Below are positions 19,501-28,067 of a stretch of DNA of 64,000 nucleotides, in pieces (within the stretch, counting starts at the first letter, position 1; each line of letters begins with the position of its first letter). The position numbers and the translations under genes were made by a program. The notes below the pieces were generated by a model. That model saw only the letters and a program-made list of their open reading frames with translations. It was not told the origin of the DNA and did not search any database. Origin of the DNA: Anaeroglomus sp964630775 (lineage in GTDB: Bacteria > Planctomycetota > Phycisphaerae > Sedimentisphaerales > Anaerohalosphaeraceae); NCBI GenBank assembly GCA_964630775.1, contig CAZVYY010000004.1, forward strand, positions 121,693-185,692. The letters are read 5' to 3'.

Positions 19501-19998
19501 GGTATCCATGTCCGACTGAATCGCCCCGACCGTCAGGCCCAGCGCCCGATACACCGGCCCCATCCACTCCGCGTCGCGCTTGGCGAGGTAGTCGTTGACG
19601 GTGATAACGTGGACGTGCTTGCCGGTCAGGTGCACCAGATACGCCGCCAGCGTAGCGACAAGGGTCTTGCCCTCACCGGTCGCCATTTCAGCAATCTTGC
19701 CGTCGAACAGGACGTTGCCGCCGATAAGCTGCACATCGAAGTGCCGCATGTTGTTATTCCGCCGGGCGGCCTCGCGAACGACGGCGAACGCCTCGGGCAA
19801 AATCTGACCGGGCTGCTGACCCGAAGCCAGACGCTGCTTGAATTCGGCGGTCTTGGCCTTGAGGGCCTCATCATCCAGCGCCTTGACCTGGTCCTCGAAG
19901 GCCCCCGCCGCCACCGCATCCCGCATATACCCCTTCACCAGCCGCTCGTTCCGCGACCCGAAAATCTTGACCAGAAACTTATTCAACGAAAATGCCAT
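16516..19998 (-). CDS. secA: preprotein translocase ATPase SecA, enlarged
   Basis: SecA drives proteins through the SecYEG channel. At 1160 residues it is about 260 longer than E. coli SecA. Visible parts are Walker A MATGEGKT (105-112), VITVNDYLAKRD, the DEVDSILIDEARTPL Walker B region, TNMAGRGTDI, GRTGRQGDPGSS, and the C-terminal zinc motif NDPCPCGSGKKYKKCC. A charged coiled-coil stretch is inserted after DDVTRYKKADAVARQI (roughly 240-310), and a second long insertion of helical units (SELTRWAM..., SLADWANHKY...) lies in the C-terminal third. AAGGA lies 8 nt before the ATG. The long plus-strand ORF opposite it is an antisense shadow. Confidence 0.97.
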   Translation of the reverse strand: MAFSLNKFLVKIFGSRNERLVKGYMRDAVAAGAFEDQVKALDDEALKAKTAEFKQRLASGQQPGQILPEAFAVVREAARRNNNMRHFDVQLIGGNVLFDGKIAEMATGEGKTLVATLAAYLVHLTGKHVHVITVNDYLAKRDAEWMGPVYRALGLTVGAIQSDMDTIGEERRAQYQCDITYGTNNEFGFDYLRDNMKSSLAQMVQGPLEYAIIDEVDSILIDEARTPLIISGPAQDDVTRYKKADAVARQIISLQSSYDRLKKAIDEAEKAVANARGELAEAKQAKDSERMEKAQRFIDQTLKQIEEDKARLETMTQYYEVEYDRKAAHLTHNGIGKAQEIAGVGSFFTGSNMDWPHLLEQALRAHVVYEKEKEYVVMDGKVIIVDEFTGRLMHGRQWSDGLHQAVEAKEGVQVKEETQTLATITLQNFFKLYEKIAGMTGTASTEAEEFMNIYKLDVVTIPTNRPCIRHDRDDMIFKTVREKFNALVDEINTTSVAGRPVLVGTTSVEKSEALSQALTRRYGLEHEVLNAKQHAREALIVEKAGYQHAARDGSMRGNVTIATNMAGRGTDIKLGPGVKELGGLHVVGTERHEARRIDNQLRGRTGRQGDPGSSVFFLSFDDDLMSIFAPEWTVKALSMIGWQEGEPIYHPSISRGIAKAQKKVEQRNFEIRKSLLEYDEVMDYQRKIFYTRRRNILAGKDLRSVIEEMLRQVSEQACKTILNPEYPYQCIMEWAKTEFGVDLEMRRIRGQEAEYIEEMLREEAKKGIENTISVSLGEYLEDYEDPNTWNISELTRWAMSAFQVSVSASKLKQMKADEIEHLLIDAACGLVDKKDLSRLKDFLSEDFAVRTFAQWAGAKFAIQIDPAELKDKPIPGVHQKLLAAIEDKYRQREIEYPVEFAMSMVFGQQGPNAYAFNSLADWANHKYQTSLTAERLTEMKPEAIYHLLLEESRSWRESRLAAQVEQYAKETPDRKAQFARERFGVEIPPAELADAAKAQEKLLAVGREFMRSELSNLERYVLIQIFDVAWKDHLYAMDHLKESIMLRAYAEKDPKIEYKHEGYKMFTQMLNGIAERVTDIIFKVRLQAGERARSVYQVSRTSHDQTGQFEAAQRQRAAAMAPQGEQTVKTIRHDKPQVGRNDPCPCGSGKKYKKCCGQNG

Positions 19999-20313
19999 CT
20001 GTCTATCCTTAAATGACTTAAATTATTATTTCGTATATATATCGACATTATCCCTATTATAGACGCAACATTCTACCCCGTTTTTCCGTAAATTTATACC
20101 CTGAAATTGTTAGAAAACCAGCAGCAGTAAAGGGATTAATGCAATGTCGCTTTGCCCAGCTTTATGGATTCATAATTTATAGATTGGCAAAGCTTCGACG
20201 ATATATAGTAAGTCTGTCTTGAATATACAGTTATAATCATCAAATATGTCTTTGAAATTTCAGCCCCAGTCGAGTATTTTGTGATGCTTTATAAATGAAT
20301 CGACAGAGCAAAT
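19999..20313. other. divergent intergenic region secA / ABC-F
   Basis: A 315-bp AT-rich gap between the secA start and the ABC-F start. It should carry both promoters. TTGGCA (20184) and TATAGT (20204) are present but only 14 bp apart, too close to claim. No repeat or RNA motif was seen. Confidence 0.4.
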
Positions 20314-22260
20314 ATGACGTTAATATCGTTTCGTGATATCCATAAATCCTACGGGCCGGAAGTGGTCTTTCATAACCTGAATGCCCAAATCCATCCCCGT
20401 CAGCGTGTAGGCTTTGTCGGACCCAATGGCTCCGGCAAGACGACCCTGTTCCGGCTAATTACAGGCCAAACCCATCCGGATATGGGCGAAATAAACCGCG
20501 CGCGAGATTTGAAAATCGGCTACCTGGCCCAGGAACCTGAACTGGATTTAAACCGCACTGTGCTGGAGGAAATGCACGAAGGACTCGTCGATATCCTCAG
20601 CATGCACAAGCGTTTAGAGATATTATCACACGAGCTTGGCACCCTGTCCGGCGACCGGCTCAATGCCGCCATGAAAGAATACGACCGACTTTGTCATCAA
20701 TTTGAAATTGAAGGCGGGTATTCCTATGAAACGCGGGTCAAAAGCACTCTGGCCGGTTTGGGATTGCCGCAGGAACTGTTCGAACAAAAGGTTTCGGCGC
20801 TTTCCGGAGGTCAAAGGTCTCGATTATCACTGGCCAAGATTCTGATCGCCGATGCCGACCTGCTGCTCCTGGACGAGCCGACCAACCACCTCGATTTGCA
20901 GGCGACGCAATGGCTGGAAAAATTCCTCCTGAATTGCGAAAAAGCGGTATTGCTGACCAGCCATGACCGTTTTTTGCTGGACGCAGTGGCCGAGCGAATC
21001 CTCGAACTCGACGGCAAGCGGGCACGGTCCTGGCGCGGCAATTACAGTTGCTACATCGATACCAAGGCAACCTTGCGGCTGCAACTGGAACGCCAGCACC
21101 AGAAACGACTGGAATTCGTGACCCATGAGCTGGACTTTATCGCCCGCAATAAAGATAAAGAAGGCATGCGATTGACCGCTCGCGGGCGGAAAACTCGTCT
21201 ATTGCGGATGCTTAAGGAAAATCCTGACTATCTTGACAAGCCGACCGATCAGAAGACGATTCGATTTTCATTTTCCGATGCCAAGGTGCAAAGCGATATC
21301 ATCTGCAGGGCACAGGGTTTATATAAAGCCTTCGGGCCGATTGTGCTGTTCGAGGATTTAACATTCGATCTGTATCGCGGCAGTTTTCTGGGCATCACCG
21401 GCCCCAATGGCACCGGCAAAAGTACCCTGCTGAAAATGGCGCTGGGACAAATAAAGCCGGATCAGGGTTCGGTCAAACTCGGCAAAAACTTACGGATTGG
21501 CTACCTGGATCAGCACGCGACAGTCCTGGACCCGGAGGCGACGGTCTTGCAGGAAGCAGCCCGAATCCGCCCCGACCTGACCCCCGAACAGCTTCGCGGC
21601 AAACTCGGCACATTTCTATTTTCCGGCGAGGATGTCTTCAAAAAGACCGGCAATCTGTCCGGCGGTCAGCAAAATCGGCTGATCCTGTTCCGGCTGGTGT
21701 TGTCGGAACCGGATGTCTTAGTCCTCGATGAGCCGACCAATCATCTGGATATCCCAAGCCGGGAGATGCTGGAAGAGGCCCTCGATGGATTCAACGGTGC
21801 AGTCATCGCTGTCAGCCACGACCGCTATTTTCTGGATCGACTGGCCGACCAGTTAATGGTGGTCGGGTGCGATGAATTCGGTGACAAGCAGATGGGTCGA
21901 TGCGAAATGATCTACCCCCTTGAGAACAAAGGCGTCTGGAGCACCTATACCGAGCTGCTGCAGAAGCGCCGACAGACCGCCGCCGAAGAAAAACAGAAAA
22001 AATCCGCAGCTCAGAGCCGCCCTGACAAAGTGCGTGTTGTCGCCCCGCCGGAACTGAAACGCTTCAATCGATTCACCGTAGAACAAATCGAAACGATGAT
22101 TGCCGAACTGGAAAGCAAGATTGCCAAAATGCAGGAACGCTTCGGCTCTGATGAGGTCTATCGCAGCGCCGAAAAACTGGCCGCTTTACAAACCGACTTC
22201 GAGGCTGCCAAAGTCGAACGCGAATTGCTGTATCGCGCCTGGGATTTCCGTTCGCAATAA
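20314..22260 (+). CDS. ABC-F family ATPase (Uup/EttA-type)
   Basis: ABC-F proteins carry two ABC ATPase domains without membrane segments and act on ribosomes, for example in translation control or rescue. Walker A motifs are GPNGSGKTTL and GPNGTGKSTL; signatures are LSGGQRSRLSLAK and LSGGQQNRLILFR; Walker B regions are LLLLDEPTNHLDL and VLVLDEPTNHLDI. The linker between domains and a C-terminal coiled coil (ETMIAELESKIAKMQERFGSDEVYRSAEKL) fit Uup-like members. The length of 648 residues is typical. It is convergent with trxB. Confidence 0.93.
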   Translation: MTLISFRDIHKSYGPEVVFHNLNAQIHPRQRVGFVGPNGSGKTTLFRLITGQTHPDMGEINRARDLKIGYLAQEPELDLNRTVLEEMHEGLVDILSMHKRLEILSHELGTLSGDRLNAAMKEYDRLCHQFEIEGGYSYETRVKSTLAGLGLPQELFEQKVSALSGGQRSRLSLAKILIADADLLLLDEPTNHLDLQATQWLEKFLLNCEKAVLLTSHDRFLLDAVAERILELDGKRARSWRGNYSCYIDTKATLRLQLERQHQKRLEFVTHELDFIARNKDKEGMRLTARGRKTRLLRMLKENPDYLDKPTDQKTIRFSFSDAKVQSDIICRAQGLYKAFGPIVLFEDLTFDLYRGSFLGITGPNGTGKSTLLKMALGQIKPDQGSVKLGKNLRIGYLDQHATVLDPEATVLQEAARIRPDLTPEQLRGKLGTFLFSGEDVFKKTGNLSGGQQNRLILFRLVLSEPDVLVLDEPTNHLDIPSREMLEEALDGFNGAVIAVSHDRYFLDRLADQLMVVGCDEFGDKQMGRCEMIYPLENKGVWSTYTELLQKRRQTAAEEKQKKSAAQSRPDKVRVVAPPELKRFNRFTVEQIETMIAELESKIAKMQERFGSDEVYRSAEKLAALQTDFEAAKVERELLYRAWDFRSQ

Positions 22261-22294
22261 AATCACCCTTGCAGCGGTATTATTTCACACGCCC

Positions 22295-23278
22295 TTACAG
22301 TGCATCAGCCAGCGGTTCATTCCACCATTTCGGATCGCGCAGATAATGCTTCATCCACATCGCCGCATTGACGCCATCGGCCACCGCTGTCACAAGCTGC
22401 ATCGCGGCCCCGACACGACAGTCCCCTGCCGCAAACACACCGGGAACCCGCGTCCGCAGATACGCCGGATCGCAGCGGATAAATCCCGCCTCGGTCAAAT
22501 CCACAAAGCCTTTTAGAAAAGCGGTATTGGGAACCATGCCGACAAAAATAAATACGCCGTCACAGGCGACATCGGTGGTCTGTCCGGTCTTGACATGTTT
22601 CACAACCGCTTTTTGAACCTTGCCGCTGCCTTCGATGGACGCCAGCGTACTGTCGAGCATCAGGCTCAGATTCGAATCCGGTGCATTGACTTTGGCCATC
22701 AATTCCTCCACAAGTACTTTGGTAGCCCGAAATTCCTGGCGGCGATGGACCATAATGACTTGGGCGGCGTACTTGCACAGGTGCAGCGTATCCTCAACCG
22801 CCGTGTTGCCTCCGCCGACGGCCACAACGGTCTTGCCTTTAAAGAATGGCGCATCGCAGGTGCCGCAATAGCTGACCCCCGCACCGGCATTGCGAAATTC
22901 TTCTTCGCCCGGCACGCCCAGATGTCGATACGAACTGCCCGGCGTCAGAATGACCACCTTGCCGACAAAGAGGTCTTTATCACAGGCCACTTCAATCCTC
23001 CCGTCATTGCGGCGGCGCAGCCCGGTAACTTCGCTGCCGGTGCGCAGCTCGGCCCCGAAAGCAGTCACCTGAGCCATCATTTTTTCCGTCAAATCCGGCC
23101 CGCTGACTTCAGCAAATCCAGGATAATTTTCAATCCGGTCGGTGGTAATGATTTGTCCGCCCGGGTAAAACTTTTCGAGAATAATCGTCTTCATGCGGTC
23201 GCGTGCGGCATACAGGGCCGCCCCCAGCCCTGCCGGCCCGCCGCCGACAATAATACAATCAAACTGCTGTTCAGCCAT
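22295..23278 (-). CDS. trxB: thioredoxin reductase
   Basis: Transfers electrons from NADPH through FAD to thioredoxin. The 327 residues contain the FAD-binding CIIVGGGPAGLGAALYAAR, the redox pair CGTC (C138, C141) in the place of the usual CATC, the NADPH site VVAVGGGNTAVEDTLHL, and the C-terminal FAD block VFAAGDCRVG. The ATG at 23278 has GGAGA at 7 nt; the frame is open further upstream but there it overlaps the preceding gene. It begins 28 bp after that gene's stop and is probably cotranscribed with it. Confidence 0.95.
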   Translation of the reverse strand: MAEQQFDCIIVGGGPAGLGAALYAARDRMKTIILEKFYPGGQIITTDRIENYPGFAEVSGPDLTEKMMAQVTAFGAELRTGSEVTGLRRRNDGRIEVACDKDLFVGKVVILTPGSSYRHLGVPGEEEFRNAGAGVSYCGTCDAPFFKGKTVVAVGGGNTAVEDTLHLCKYAAQVIMVHRRQEFRATKVLVEELMAKVNAPDSNLSLMLDSTLASIEGSGKVQKAVVKHVKTGQTTDVACDGVFIFVGMVPNTAFLKGFVDLTEAGFIRCDPAYLRTRVPGVFAAGDCRVGAAMQLVTAVADGVNAAMWMKHYLRDPKWWNEPLADAL

Positions 23279-23306
23279 AATCGTCTCCGTAGTCTCAATG
23301 CAGGAA

Positions 23307-24623
23307 TTATTTGTTTTGGAAATTCGGCAGCGACACCGTGGACCATTGACGGACAACCGGACCGCTGCGCTGCGGTCGGGTATCAAAATACTTGTCTATC
23401 TCTTGTCGGCTCGACGGCTCCCACAGCAGTGCCCCGCCGCGGCCGGCGGTCGTTAATTTACCAAGAAGTTTTTTATCTGCCGCATAGTAAAATTCCATTT
23501 TGCCGCCGCTGATCAGATTCACGCGAACAGCATAGGCCAGCTCTTCGGACCTGGCTGTACTGTCGGATGCGGATATGGCCTCAATAATCGCCGGCGTAAT
23601 CCGCCCTTCCGGGCTGATGATGTCCAGCACTATTTTGGGCTGACCGCTGTCCAGAAAAAACGGAACCAGACCATCCAGCAGCATTTCGCTGACCGCCGAC
23701 GGCCCGGGTTCGAAGGTACGGGACTGACCGGCCGGTTCACGCACCGTCAGCAGGCCATTGCTCAAATCCAGTTGGAACAGACTGCCCTGCCCGGATAAAC
23801 CGCTGTGTCGATTCTGCCAGCGAAAACCACGAAAGGGATTGGCGCTTTCAAAGGTCTGCTCTTTGCGTCGAATCGCGGCGGTGTTGACAACGGTTGTTTT
23901 GTCAATCCGGAGATTGCCCTCGGAATCCTGCTTGATCTGAGTCCGTTCGTAGCCGCGGACACTGCGCGCCGCATCACGAACCAATAAAGTCTGCCCCTCT
24001 TCGCTGGGGAAAAACTTATCTGCACCGAAGCGCTGGGCATTTTCAAGCAGCTCGATTCCCGCCGACAATTCCGAAGGCTGCTTATATTCCATACTTTGGG
24101 CCAGGGTAATAAATACATCACGCCCGTAAAAAACATCCTCCGCCGAACGGACTTCCAGCATCAGCACCCTGCCGAAATCCAGCATTGCCACACCAACGAA
24201 ACGTTCTTCTTCAGTTTTCGGACTGACTAAGTGGGCAAACTGCATCGGACATGGCCCATCGAGAGTAGTGATATCTTCCAATTTGCCGTTGGATTGTTTG
24301 GCGACGAGCTCAAGAATATCGCGATTGTTTTTCGCTGGGGCACTCAGACAATAGCGCCATTGTACCTCAATAACCGGTCGATTCAGACGGGCAAGAATGA
24401 CAAAACAATTGTTCATCTCGTATTGCCATTCGGTCAGCCCCTGCCAGCCCCGCTCGGCAGGCAGATGAATGGTGACCCCCGCTCCCTGCAGTGCGACAGG
24501 CGGCCCCACACGAATCAGACTTCGCATCTTGACAATCAGATTGGCTGAAAATAATCCGATAGCAAATATCGCCAGTAAAGCCAGTTCAGAAAACGAATGT
24601 TTATTGAATAATCCCTTTTGCAT
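23307..24623 (-). CDS. membrane-anchored hypothetical protein upstream of trxB
   Basis: A 438-residue protein with one N-terminal membrane segment (about 11-31, ELALLAIFAIGLFSANLIV) and a large, probably extracytoplasmic domain. The start of that domain (GAGVTIHLPAERGWQGLTEW...) and the end (AYAVRVNLISGGKMEFYYAADKKLLGKL) look like mixed alpha/beta lipoprotein-type folds, but no family was recognised. It has one Cys-free core and no catalytic motif. It is placed 28 bp before trxB on the same strand. Confidence 0.65.
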   Translation of the reverse strand: MQKGLFNKHSFSELALLAIFAIGLFSANLIVKMRSLIRVGPPVALQGAGVTIHLPAERGWQGLTEWQYEMNNCFVILARLNRPVIEVQWRYCLSAPAKNNRDILELVAKQSNGKLEDITTLDGPCPMQFAHLVSPKTEEERFVGVAMLDFGRVLMLEVRSAEDVFYGRDVFITLAQSMEYKQPSELSAGIELLENAQRFGADKFFPSEEGQTLLVRDAARSVRGYERTQIKQDSEGNLRIDKTTVVNTAAIRRKEQTFESANPFRGFRWQNRHSGLSGQGSLFQLDLSNGLLTVREPAGQSRTFEPGPSAVSEMLLDGLVPFFLDSGQPKIVLDIISPEGRITPAIIEAISASDSTARSEELAYAVRVNLISGGKMEFYYAADKKLLGKLTTAGRGGALLWEPSSRQEIDKYFDTRPQRSGPVVRQWSTVSLPNFQNK

Positions 24624-24924
24624 ACCCCGCCAATCATAAAGGGCAAATCCAGTTTTTGCAATCCTGCTCTCAAGAAAGCTGCGTTTTCTAATGTTCTGAT
24701 TTTTAATTTGGGTAGTTGTGGAATGGTTTTGTATAATTTATCAGGAGTTAGAACTGTAACCTGAAACATAATGCAGTTATCGGACTGCTTGTAATCAAAG
24801 GCTTGTAGTTGAATGAGTTTTTTCATAACATTTGCCGGCTCAAGATATAACATCATTATGCCGATGAAACAAACATCTTGTGGTCCGAGCAAGTCAGTAA
24901 GCAGTATTGTTTCAGGAATAGATA
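24624..24924. other. divergent intergenic region
   Basis: 301 bp between the hypothetical gene (minus) and the PilZ gene (plus). A minus-strand ORF spans part of it but overlaps the neighbouring start by 88 bp and has no ribosome site, so it is not called. AGGA at 24914 serves the PilZ gene. Confidence 0.4.
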
Positions 24925-25716
24925 GTGAACAGCCTTTTTATGAATAAAACTGAAATACTCAAAGATATCAGAGTGACTGAGACCATTCAGGAGGCTGTAC
25001 AGCAAAACCTCAATGCTAAAATGTGCCACATGATAGGGGGTATGTGGATACGTAATACCGTCTATTTGGTGGAATTGTCTGCGACTGGCGTGGTCTGCAG
25101 GACGTTTGAAGAAGACCATTGTCATTTTGAAAAGCTTCAAATAAACCAACCGGTAGGTATTTCATTTCAGATTGAGCACGAAAAATTCATCTTTGACACA
25201 ACCGTGATGGGATTTGAGTCATCCGTGGCAACCAAAGGCGGACGTATCCTGCTTGAAATGCCCGACCGTATTGAAAAAATGCCCCGTCGTGCCTATGAAC
25301 GCCAGGCTGTACCCGAAGAACTCAATGTGCATGTCCTGTTCTGGCACAGAGGGCATATTGATAACGTAAACCATTCTCCTACAGAAAGTTATTGGCAAGG
25401 TAAGATGATTAACTTGTCTGCCGGCGGCACCCAGGTGGCCGTCTCGTCCTCTCTGGCGGATTGTTTTACCCCCGGCCAGCTTATCGGCATGCAGTTTACC
25501 CCAATGTTTTATCAGAAACCTATTTTGGTTGAGGCCCAGATCATTCACTTAAAACCTGACAATGAAACAGGAAAACTCTTTCTGGGCCTGGAATTCCTGG
25601 GTTTGGAAGTCAGCATCGATGGGAGGAATATCCTCCACCGTCTGATGGATGTGGTGGAAGAATATGCCAAGATGAATAAGGATAAGAATTCAGGCGTTCA
25701 GGATATGGTTGACTGA
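24925..25716 (+). CDS. PilZ-domain c-di-GMP receptor (YcgR-like)
   Basis: The product (263 residues) has an N-terminal YcgR/PilZN-like beta domain (about 30-118) and a C-terminal PilZ domain. The c-di-GMP-binding RxxxR motif is R122-AYE-R126, and the second motif is NLSAGG at 163-168. Proteins of this design act as c-di-GMP-sensing brakes or regulators of motility, adhesion or export. No flagellar or pilus gene is nearby, so the partner is unknown. The GTG at 24925 has AGGA 7 nt upstream; an ATG 15 nt further in lacks a site. A strong terminator follows. Confidence 0.88.
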   Translation: MNSLFMNKTEILKDIRVTETIQEAVQQNLNAKMCHMIGGMWIRNTVYLVELSATGVVCRTFEEDHCHFEKLQINQPVGISFQIEHEKFIFDTTVMGFESSVATKGGRILLEMPDRIEKMPRRAYERQAVPEELNVHVLFWHRGHIDNVNHSPTESYWQGKMINLSAGGTQVAVSSSLADCFTPGQLIGMQFTPMFYQKPILVEAQIIHLKPDNETGKLFLGLEFLGLEVSIDGRNILHRLMDVVEEYAKMNKDKNSGVQDMVD

Positions 25717-25740
25717 ACTTATACAATAATCTAACAGATA

Positions 25741-25776
25741 AAACCGCGATATCGATACTGATATCGCGGTTTTTTT
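25741..25776 (+). terminator. rho-independent terminator, possibly bidirectional
   Basis: A 13-bp perfect stem AAACCGCGATATC / GATATCGCGGTTT with a 6-nt loop, followed by T on the plus strand. On the minus strand the stem also ends in T residues, so it may serve the convergent M42 peptidase gene too. Confidence 0.88.
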
Positions 25777-25786
25777 GTTTTATAGA

Positions 25787-26845
25787 TTAGGGCCTGTAAT
25801 CTCTGTTAGCCGGGTGGGCAATCAGGAATTCTGTGATGAGCTTGATGCAGTTATCCAGGTCTTTGGTGGAGATCACCTCGACAGGCGTGTGCATATAGCG
25901 ATTGGGAATACTGATAAGGCCAGTAGCCGCCCCGCCGCGAGAAAGCTGTATCGCGTTGGCATCGGTACCCGTTGCGCGAGCTTCAGCGGTAAGCTGATAT
26001 GGGATTTTTTTGGCTTTGGCAACCTTAAAAAGCTCTTTTTCGATGATGGGATTGATATTGGGGCCGCGATGCAAGACAGGGCCGCTGCCCAGCTTCACTG
26101 TGCCTATTTTCTTGGGATCCGTTTCCGGATGATCACTGGCGAAAGTCACATCAATTGCAATAGCAGCCTGGGGATTGACACGATAGGCCGAGGTGATTGC
26201 GCCTCGCAGACCGATCTCTTCCTGGACGGTTGCAACACCGATGACGGATATGTTTAACTTCTTTTTGGATAATGCTTTAAGAACTTCGGCGACGACAAAT
26301 GCACCGGCCTTGTCATCCGTGGCACGCGATACAATTTTATCTCCGTTCAGCGTTCTGCAGGGAACATCAATGACTATCGGATCACCAACACTGACGCGTT
26401 TTTCTGCCTCTTTTTTGGTTCCTGAGCCAATATCAACCCAGATATTTTCCATTTCGACGCCTTTTTTTCGTTCGTCGGGCTGCATCTGGTGGATGGCTTT
26501 GCGTCCGATAACACCAAGGACTGGCCCTTTTTCATTCATGATAATAACTCGCTGCCCGACCAGAAGTGCCGGATCCATGCCGCCGATTTGAGCAGTATAG
26601 ATGTAACCCTTTTCATCAACGTGAGTTATCATCAGGCCGATTTCATCGATGTGCCCGGCCAGCATGAATTTGAAGTCGGCCTTGGGATTAATAACAGCAA
26701 TACTGTTGCCGTGGACATCCGGGATGAGTTCATCCACGCTGTCTTTGACATAATCACGCCACAGTTTAGCTGCGGGCTGTTCATAACCCGATGGACTGGG
26801 TGCCTCAAGTAATGCTTTCAGGAAATCATGTGATGATTTGTTCAT
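25787..26845 (-). CDS. M42-family metallo-aminopeptidase
   Basis: M42 peptidases are large self-compartmentalised aminopeptidases that trim peptides in the cytoplasm using two metal ions. The 352 residues show the metal and active-site motifs LAGHIDEIG (H65, D67), RATDDKAG (D177 or D178), and ATVQEEIGLRGA (E209, E210), followed by the C-terminal metal-binding stretch around ATGTDANAIQLSRGGAATGLISIP and RYMHTPVEVI. No signal peptide. It is the gene downstream of parB on the same strand, separated by 33 bp. Confidence 0.94.
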   Translation of the reverse strand: MNKSSHDFLKALLEAPSPSGYEQPAAKLWRDYVKDSVDELIPDVHGNSIAVINPKADFKFMLAGHIDEIGLMITHVDEKGYIYTAQIGGMDPALLVGQRVIIMNEKGPVLGVIGRKAIHQMQPDERKKGVEMENIWVDIGSGTKKEAEKRVSVGDPIVIDVPCRTLNGDKIVSRATDDKAGAFVVAEVLKALSKKKLNISVIGVATVQEEIGLRGAITSAYRVNPQAAIAIDVTFASDHPETDPKKIGTVKLGSGPVLHRGPNINPIIEKELFKVAKAKKIPYQLTAEARATGTDANAIQLSRGGAATGLISIPNRYMHTPVEVISTKDLDNCIKLITEFLIAHPANRDYRP

Positions 26846-26878
26846 TTTTATTCCTTATAGTAGTTATAGTATATATTG

Positions 26879-27838
26879 TTATATCATTTCATCAGAAGAT
26901 TTTAATCCCATACGTTCAGTAAGGCGTTCGAAGTCATCGAGACTGTAGTATTCGATAACAATCCTGCCCTTATGAGCACGCCTGCCGGACTCAATACGAA
27001 CCTTGGTCCCCAGGATTCTTTGCAATTGTTCTTCGAGATCAACAATATGGGCAGCCTTTTCCTTCTTTTCTGGGGCAGTCTTTTTGTTATCATCCAGATA
27101 ATTCTGCACAACACGTTCCACTTCTCGGACGCTGAGCCGCCCTGCCAGGGCTTTGTTGGCAAGGGTTCGACGAAGCTGCTCTGTGGGAAGGGCTAAAATC
27201 GCCCTGGCATGCCCCATTGAGAGTTTGCCTTCAATCAGCATATCCTTGATATCCTGTGGTAAATCCAGGATACGAAGATGGTTAGCGACCACCGAACGGT
27301 CTTCTCCAAGGCGTTCTGCGGCCTCCGTTTGGTTCAAATTGAACGTTGTAATGTAGTTTTGATAGGCTTTTGCCCGTTCAACAGGGTTTAAATCAGAGCG
27401 ATGGATGTTTTCTACCAGAGCTAATTCCAGCATCTGCTGGTCTGTAGCCTGGCGAATCATCACAGGAACAGCCGATAATCCAGCGAGTTGCGCCGCTCGG
27501 AACCGGCGTTCACCGGCTATGATCTCATACTTATGGCCCCCAGTCGGACGCACAATCACAGGCTGTAAGATGCCATTTTGCCGAATCGACTCCGCCAGAC
27601 TATTTAATTCTTCCTGATTCCAGGCCGACCTGGGCTGAAATGGATTCGGTTCAATCAGTGACACAGCCAGTTCTCTGGTGCTTTCCTGCAAGGTCTTGTC
27701 AGGAGGAAAACTTGGCTTCGTTTCGCTCTGTGGTACTTCAGGCTCTGAAACTGTCGCTGCGGGAGGAAAGGTGATTGAGCCGAGAAGGGCCTCAAGCCCT
27801 CGCCCCAAATGAGGCTTTTTGACTTTCTTATTATCCAT
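26879..27838 (-). CDS. parB: chromosome partitioning protein ParB
   Basis: ParB loads on parS sites, spreads along DNA as a CTP-dependent clamp and helps segregate the origin. The 319 residues show the start LGRGLEALLG, the CTP-binding box GERRFRAAQL (109-118), the helix-turn-helix region TEAAERLGEDRSVVANHLRIL and a C-terminal dimerisation segment. Two perfect parS palindromes lie just upstream at 27922 and 28021. The usual partner parA is not adjacent on either side. Noc is an alternative family member, but the origin-type gene context favours ParB. Confidence 0.94.
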   Translation of the reverse strand: MDNKKVKKPHLGRGLEALLGSITFPPAATVSEPEVPQSETKPSFPPDKTLQESTRELAVSLIEPNPFQPRSAWNQEELNSLAESIRQNGILQPVIVRPTGGHKYEIIAGERRFRAAQLAGLSAVPVMIRQATDQQMLELALVENIHRSDLNPVERAKAYQNYITTFNLNQTEAAERLGEDRSVVANHLRILDLPQDIKDMLIEGKLSMGHARAILALPTEQLRRTLANKALAGRLSVREVERVVQNYLDDNKKTAPEKKEKAAHIVDLEEQLQRILGTKVRIESGRRAHKGRIVIEYYSLDDFERLTERMGLKSSDEMI

Positions 27839-27921
27839 AGTATTTTCTCTCCATTCTCTCTATATTTCTTTTCGGACGTTTTATCAAAAGATGAATAAAA
27901 AAACCAGCGGATTCTTGAAAT

Positions 27922-27937
27922 TGTTTCACGTGAAACA
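27922..27937. promoter_or_regulatory. parS site 1
   Basis: TGTTTCACGTGAAACA is a perfect 16-bp parS palindrome, extended to 18 bp by flanking T/A. It lies 84 bp upstream of the parB start. Confidence 0.93.
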
Positions 27938-28013
27938 AGAAAAGAGATGAATATCTATGGATCTGACCACAAATGACCCACGAAATCAATCAGTCACAGG
28001 AAAAAAACATAAA

Positions 28014-28043
28014 AAAAGACTGTTTCACGTGAAACAGTCTTTT
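28014..28043. promoter_or_regulatory. parS site 2 inside a 30-bp palindrome
   Basis: The 16-bp parS at 28021-28036 is extended by AAAAGAC on the left and GTCTTTT on the right into a 30-bp perfect palindrome. Read on the minus strand it is followed by a run of seven T, so it has the shape of a terminator for the degenerate protease gene that ends at 28068. Confidence 0.9.
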
Positions 28044-28067
28044 ATCTATATGTGTATGTAGTATATA

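Noticed and set aside
16459..20016. 1185-codon plus-strand ORF opposite secA
   Set aside because: It is an exact antisense shadow of secA; its translation has no known motifs, while the minus strand shows every SecA motif.
24536..24892. 118-codon minus-strand ORF between the trxB-linked gene and the PilZ gene
   Set aside because: Overlaps the neighbouring start by 88 bp in another frame, has no ribosome site and no family pattern.
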